This document shows positions 31,306 to 34,945 of a stretch of 34,945 nt of DNA, one piece after another; the stretch's first letter is position 1, and each line of letters begins with the position of its first letter. The notes beneath the pieces were generated by a model. That model searched no databases. It worked only from the letters and a program-made list of their open reading frames with translations, and was not told where the DNA came from. The DNA is from an uncultured Clostridia bacterium (GTDB lineage Bacteria > Bacillota > Clostridia > Oscillospirales > Oscillospiraceae): assembly GCA_947058885.1 (NCBI GenBank), contig CAMSIF010000013.1, forward strand, positions 1 to 34,945, written 5' to 3'. A program made the position numbers and the translations under genes.

Positions 31306-32550
31306 ATGTACACCCTGCCCGGCTACGTCGAGTACTACGAGGAGGACGGCGCGATCTATATCACGTCCAAACTTTTGCAAAACAAGGTTAAAATCACCGA
31401 AAAACCGCTCCAGGAGGAGTTCTACGCCATTGTCCGCTGCGGCGGATGCCCCGACATCTCCACCCCGCTCACCCGCTTTCTCCACGAGCAGGAGCTGCTG
31501 CTCAACAGCGAGGAGATAACGCAGGCGCTAAAGGAAGCCGTATCCATACTGAACGACACCCTTCTATTGACCATCATGCCCACCGAGGGCTGCAACTTCC
31601 GCTGCCCCTACTGCTACGAGGAACATACCCCCATTTCCATGAGCCGGGCGGTGCTGGACCGCATTCAGGAATATATTGCGGAACAAGCCCCACGCTTCGG
31701 GCTAATTCAAATCAATTGGTTCGGCGGCGAGCCGACGCTCTGCAAGGATACTATTCTGGAGACCAGCGAGCTGATTCAATCCCTCCAGAGGGAGAACTCC
31801 TTCCTATATAGCTCCGCCATGACCACCAACGGCTATCTGCTGAACGTAGAGAACTTCAAGGAGTACTATGCGGCGGGAATCATCAATTACCAGATCACTC
31901 TGGACGGCTGGAACCACGACCAGACCCGCCCCCACGTGTCCGGCCGCGGAACGCTGCAAACGATTCTAGACAATTTGACCGCCATCTCCGCTCTGCCGGA
32001 GGAGTACCAGTTTCAGATTCTTCTGCGCCACAATATCCTGGCGGGGGACCGGGATTTTAGCTGGTACGACAATCTATATAAACTCTTTGGCGCAGACAAG
32101 CGGTTCACTGTGATGGTCCGCGCCGTAGGCAACTGGGGCGGCGAGTCTGTGAAAACACTGAATTTGCTAGAGGGGGAGCAGCAGGAACAGCTTCTATCGG
32201 AGCATACCGCCTATTTAGACAAAGTTGGTATGCAGGGCGGCGGCCAGGATGCGCCGTTTTCGGGCATCTGCTACGCCAGCTATCCCCATGGCTTTGTGTT
32301 CCGACCCAGCGGAAAAATTGAGAAATGTACCATCGCCCTGGATCACCCCAAGAATATGGTCGGGTATGTGGACCCGGACAAGGGCGTTGTAATAAGGGAC
32401 GAGGCGAACCGGCAGTGGTGTACCTTTGATTTAAAGCCGGAGTGCCAAGGCTGCCCAGACGTTCTGAAATGCTTCAATATGCGCTGCAAAAGGCACGTTA
32501 TGGACGGCGTAGAGACAGCCTGCCCCTATATGCCGCGCGAAGCGCGTTAA
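31306..32550 (+). CDS. radical SAM/SPASM peptide maturase
   Basis: The enzyme is expected to install carbon-linked crosslinks in the adjacent precursor. The 414-residue protein has an N-terminal region of about 85 residues that may be a precursor-binding (RRE-like) domain. The radical SAM core follows, with CNFRCPYC (C96, C100, C103) and FGGEPT near 140. A SPASM domain has C322, C341, C372, C380, C383, C389, C394 and C406, enough for two auxiliary 4Fe-4S clusters. GAGAGGAG precedes the start. Such enzymes make thioether or C-C links in RiPPs; which one is made here cannot be told from sequence. Confidence 0.93.
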   Translation: MYTLPGYVEYYEEDGAIYITSKLLQNKVKITEKPLQEEFYAIVRCGGCPDISTPLTRFLHEQELLLNSEEITQALKEAVSILNDTLLLTIMPTEGCNFRCPYCYEEHTPISMSRAVLDRIQEYIAEQAPRFGLIQINWFGGEPTLCKDTILETSELIQSLQRENSFLYSSAMTTNGYLLNVENFKEYYAAGIINYQITLDGWNHDQTRPHVSGRGTLQTILDNLTAISALPEEYQFQILLRHNILAGDRDFSWYDNLYKLFGADKRFTVMVRAVGNWGGESVKTLNLLEGEQQEQLLSEHTAYLDKVGMQGGGQDAPFSGICYASYPHGFVFRPSGKIEKCTIALDHPKNMVGYVDPDKGVVIRDEANRQWCTFDLKPECQGCPDVLKCFNMRCKRHVMDGVETACPYMPREAR

Positions 32551-32654
32551 GGCCCAGAAAAAATTTCCCCCGGCGTCAACACCCAGCCCCTCTTCATACG
32601 TCCTATCAGCAGACGCGCATACAGTGCGGTCATTTAGTAAAGGAGGAAACGATT

Positions 32655-34280
32655 ATGTCGTACTATCTGAAAAAATTCTGGAGACAAAATCTGCTGGTCA
32701 TTCTCGCCCAGATCGTCATGTATGGCCTGGCCGCTGGCAGCAGTCTTATTAGAATGCAGGTTGTGCAGAGCATCATAGCGTGGGACTTCCGCCAGTTCCT
32801 GTATTGGTCGCTGGTGACTTTCTCCGTAATGAGCCTCAACTCTGTTGTCGCTGCCGTGGAGGCGATCCTACGTGCCCGCGCCACCCGGGCTATGAACGGC
32901 CAGGTGCGGCGGGATATGGCCGCCACGCTGCTGGAGCGGAGCCACCAGGAATACCACGCCCAGGATACGGGGGAGTATCTCTCCTGGTTTACCACCGGCG
33001 TGGATCAGATTGACGGAAACGGGTGGTATTCCTTCTTCGGCATTACCTCCTACATGGCCCAAATCGTATGCAGCGTAGTGGCGCTGGCCTCCGTCCACTG
33101 GTCCCTGGTGCTGGCTTCTCTGCTGATGGCTGTCGTGATGGTTACCGGTCCGAAGCTGTATGAGAAAAAGATGGAGCAGATGAGCGAAGTCTGCGCCCAG
33201 GGGCAGGCCGCCGGCGTCAGCGGAATAAAGGATATGCTGAGGGGCTATGACGCTCTGCGTTTTTTCGACCGGTCCTCCCGGTTCAGCCAAGGCATCAGCC
33301 AGGCCAACGACAAGATGGAACGCCCCTTCTATCAGAGAAGCTGTATGTCCGCCATTTTCTATGGTGGTCTCGGTATTGCCAACATAACATGCCAGATCCT
33401 TGTGAACTGCTTGGTCGCTTTCCTTTCCATTCAGGGCGTCATCATCCAGTCTGCTCTATCTGGGTGCGGAACGCTGTGCGGCAATGTTGCCAATGGGGTG
33501 ACCCAGTTGGGATTTCAACGCATGTGCCTCGTCAACAGCAGGCCCTACTTCGCCCGCATCACGGTCCACGACAGCGGCAAGGAGCCGGAGCGTCCCCAGG
33601 GTCCGGAGCCGGTGGAGAAGTCCATCTCCGTGGAGCATGTGGACTTCGGCTACGGGGAGAAGAAGGTGCTGGAGGACCTGACCCTCACCTTCCGGAAGGG
33701 GAAGAAGTACGCCCTCACCGGCCCCTCCGGCTGCGGAAAATCCACCCTTTTGAAGTTGATTCTGGGCTGGCTGCCAAACTACCGGGGGGCTATCCGCTTC
33801 GACGGAAAGGACGCCCGGGACTACACCCCGGAGCAGCTCCAGCAGCAGATGAGCTACATCGCCCAGGACGTGTATCTCTTCAACACCACCATCCGGGACA
33901 ACATCACATTAGGGGAGGACTTCACGGACGCCCAGCTGGAGAAGGCCCTCCGGGACAGCGCCCTGGCGGGGGACCTTAAGAACATGCCCCTGGGTCTGGA
34001 CACCCCGGTGGGGGAGGAGGGGGCCAGCCTCTCCGGCGGGCAGCGCCAGCGGGTGGCCATTGCCCGGGCGCTGATCCACAACCGGTCCATCCTCCTGGTG
34101 GACGAGGGCACCAGCGCCCTGGACCAGAAGAACGCCAGCATCGTGGAGGAGAGTTTGCTGGCGAACCCGGAGCTGACGTTGCTGCTGGTGAGCCACCACC
34201 TGTCCCCGGAGCGCCGGAGGCAGTTCGACGGCGTGTACCACCTGGATCCGGTAGCCGCTGGAAGCAGTGAGCAATTATGA
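32655..34280 (+). CDS. ABC exporter (fused membrane and ATPase domains), probable RiPP exporter
   Basis: I chose the ATG at 32655 because AAAGGAGG lies just upstream; frames further left run into the maturase gene. The 541-residue half-transporter has a six-helix-type membrane domain to about residue 290 (first helix LLVILAQIVMYGLAAGSSLI). The ATPase has Walker A GPSGCGKST (356-364), signature LSGGQ (459-463) and Walker B ILLVDEGTSALD. There is no N-terminal C39 peptidase domain, so leader removal must occur elsewhere. The ATPase half is more G+C-rich than the membrane half, a possible mosaic. A terminator follows at 34385. Confidence 0.92.
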   Translation: MSYYLKKFWRQNLLVILAQIVMYGLAAGSSLIRMQVVQSIIAWDFRQFLYWSLVTFSVMSLNSVVAAVEAILRARATRAMNGQVRRDMAATLLERSHQEYHAQDTGEYLSWFTTGVDQIDGNGWYSFFGITSYMAQIVCSVVALASVHWSLVLASLLMAVVMVTGPKLYEKKMEQMSEVCAQGQAAGVSGIKDMLRGYDALRFFDRSSRFSQGISQANDKMERPFYQRSCMSAIFYGGLGIANITCQILVNCLVAFLSIQGVIIQSALSGCGTLCGNVANGVTQLGFQRMCLVNSRPYFARITVHDSGKEPERPQGPEPVEKSISVEHVDFGYGEKKVLEDLTLTFRKGKKYALTGPSGCGKSTLLKLILGWLPNYRGAIRFDGKDARDYTPEQLQQQMSYIAQDVYLFNTTIRDNITLGEDFTDAQLEKALRDSALAGDLKNMPLGLDTPVGEEGASLSGGQRQRVAIARALIHNRSILLVDEGTSALDQKNASIVEESLLANPELTLLLVSHHLSPERRRQFDGVYHLDPVAAGSSEQL

Positions 34281-34384
34281 AAATTGATGTGCTAAGCAAC
34301 TCGCCAAATTAATCGGGTAGCGGCAAGCAATGCGCCGGTATATACCGAGGCTCGCTTGTTGGTGGCTGACGCCCCCAAGCCTGT
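34281..34384. other. spacer with palindrome after the exporter gene, no gene seen
   Basis: A perfect 12-bp palindrome CGGTATATACCG (34336-34347) is nested inside weaker outer arms CAAGC/GCTTG. No coding frame is supported. It lies between the RiPP operon and relaxase DNA and could be a recombination-related site. Confidence 0.45.
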
Positions 34385-34415
34385 AAATCCGGGCGCAAGT
34401 GCGCCCGGATTTTTA
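34385..34415. terminator. terminator of the RiPP operon, bidirectional
   Basis: AAATCCGGGCGC (34385-34396) and GCGCCCGGATTT (34401-34412) form a perfect 12-bp stem with an AAGT loop and TT after it. The flanking A and T tracts make it usable from both strands, so it could also end the relaxase transcript. Confidence 0.92.
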
Positions 34416-34460
34416 AGCCGCCTTCGGCGTCTGCTGTTACCCGCAGGGAGAGAAAAATCA

Positions 34461-34945
34461 TCACCGCGCCCCCTGCTGGCGGTCACGATTTTTCTCTTTC
34501 TCTGTCACGCCCAAAATCCGCTCCACGTTGTTTTTGGCGGTGAGCAGTTCTATCATTTTTTCTCGCGTTTGCTTATACTCTGGATACCGCTTTTTGTTTT
34601 CCGCCTCCAACTTGGCATACTCCTGTTTCAGCGATTGTATGGACGGCAGCTTCTTCAAACCGAGGGAATCAAAGTACCGCTTCGCCGCTTGACAGGCCGT
34701 GATTTCACTGCTATGCTGTTCATAAAAATTTTCTCTTTTCCTGCCCGTCAATTTCCGATATTGCGCGTAAATCTCTCGTGTTTTGCCGTAAGCGCCGATG
34801 TGCTTTTGCAGTTCGGAAATGTCCTTCATTCTTGCACTGGCAGCTTTCGTCCGGTCGGATAAATCGTTGAATTTCTGAACCGCCGCATCACAGACTTTCT
34901 CCAATTCTCTGAGGTCAGTCAGCCCGTTTTCCTGCAAGTATATAA
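34461..34945 (-). CDS. relaxase/mobilization protein, C-terminal part (runs off the window)
   Basis: The frame stays open to the right edge, so this is the 3' part of a longer gene; a TTG at 34937 is not a real start. The visible 160 or so residues are highly charged and helical (LQENGLTDLRELEKVCDAAV, KLTGRKRENFYEQHSSEI, SLKQEYAKLEAENKKRYPEY). They match in style the C-terminal region of relaxases on Clostridia mobilisable and conjugative elements. The catalytic Tyr and His motifs lie outside the window. It supports a mobile-element context for the RiPP cluster. Confidence rests on pattern recall, not on a catalytic motif. Confidence 0.75.
   Translation of the reverse strand, partial: IYLQENGLTDLRELEKVCDAAVQKFNDLSDRTKAASARMKDISELQKHIGAYGKTREIYAQYRKLTGRKRENFYEQHSSEITACQAAKRYFDSLGLKKLPSIQSLKQEYAKLEAENKKRYPEYKQTREKMIELLTAKNNVERILGVTEKEKNRDRQQGAR

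Overview
The window reads as a chromosomal segment of a Gram-positive anaerobe of the Clostridia, most likely an Oscillospiraceae-type gut bacterium. This is inferred from the Firmicutes order rpmG-secE-nusG-rplK-rplA, strong AGGAGG ribosome binding sites, G+C-rich coding DNA, a glgBCDAP glycogen operon with a GlgD subunit, a CsaB cell-wall pyruvyl transferase and 4Fe-4S enzymes typical of anaerobes. The genus is not established. I see no tRNA, rRNA or CRISPR array.

Layout. 1-2143 (minus): translation/secretion operon rpmG, secE, nusG, rplK and the 5' part of rplA, under a near-consensus promoter at 2115-2143. 2239-7606 (plus): ruvX, then an envelope block of DUF5693 membrane protein, csaB and murJ, closed by a terminator. 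7716-9986 (minus): a ferredoxin-like aldo/keto reductase, then a YerC/TrpR-like regulator overlapping a SAM methyltransferase. 10316-18861 (plus): complete glycogen metabolism (glgB, glgC, glgD, glgA, glgP) with promoters before glgB and glgA. 19099-23072: a MacB/FtsX-type ABC transporter pair with a very long extracellular coiled coil. 23227-27529: an alpha/beta hydrolase, a convergent CmpB-like membrane protein, a type 4 uracil-DNA glycosylase and Tex. 27846-29051: an orphan MsmK/UgpC-type sugar-importer ATPase behind a structured leader of about 200 nt.

Accessory region, 29.1 kb to the right edge. It is bounded by the tail of a large serine recombinase (29144-29494) and the C-terminal part of a relaxase (34461 to the edge), so it is probably a decayed or nested mobile element. 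Between them is what I consider the most interesting system here: a putative quorum-sensing-controlled radical-SAM RiPP cluster. It holds a 62-residue Sec-exported propeptide (29758-29946), a convergent RRNPP-type HTH-TPR regulator (29943-30890, minus), a 37-residue Cys-containing RiPP precursor (31103-31216), a radical SAM/SPASM maturase (31306-32550) and an ABC exporter (32655-34280).

The propeptide promoter and the RiPP operon promoter carry the same 36-bp dyad (13-bp arms, 10-bp spacer, with a 17-nt identical stretch). In both, a -10-like hexamer starts exactly 21 nt after the last base of that stretch. The simplest model is that the exported and processed propeptide is re-imported, binds the TPR regulator and switches on both its own gene and the RiPP operon. 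This resembles Rgg/SHP control of streptide-type clusters in streptococci, but with a Phr-like signal-peptide-bearing propeptide.
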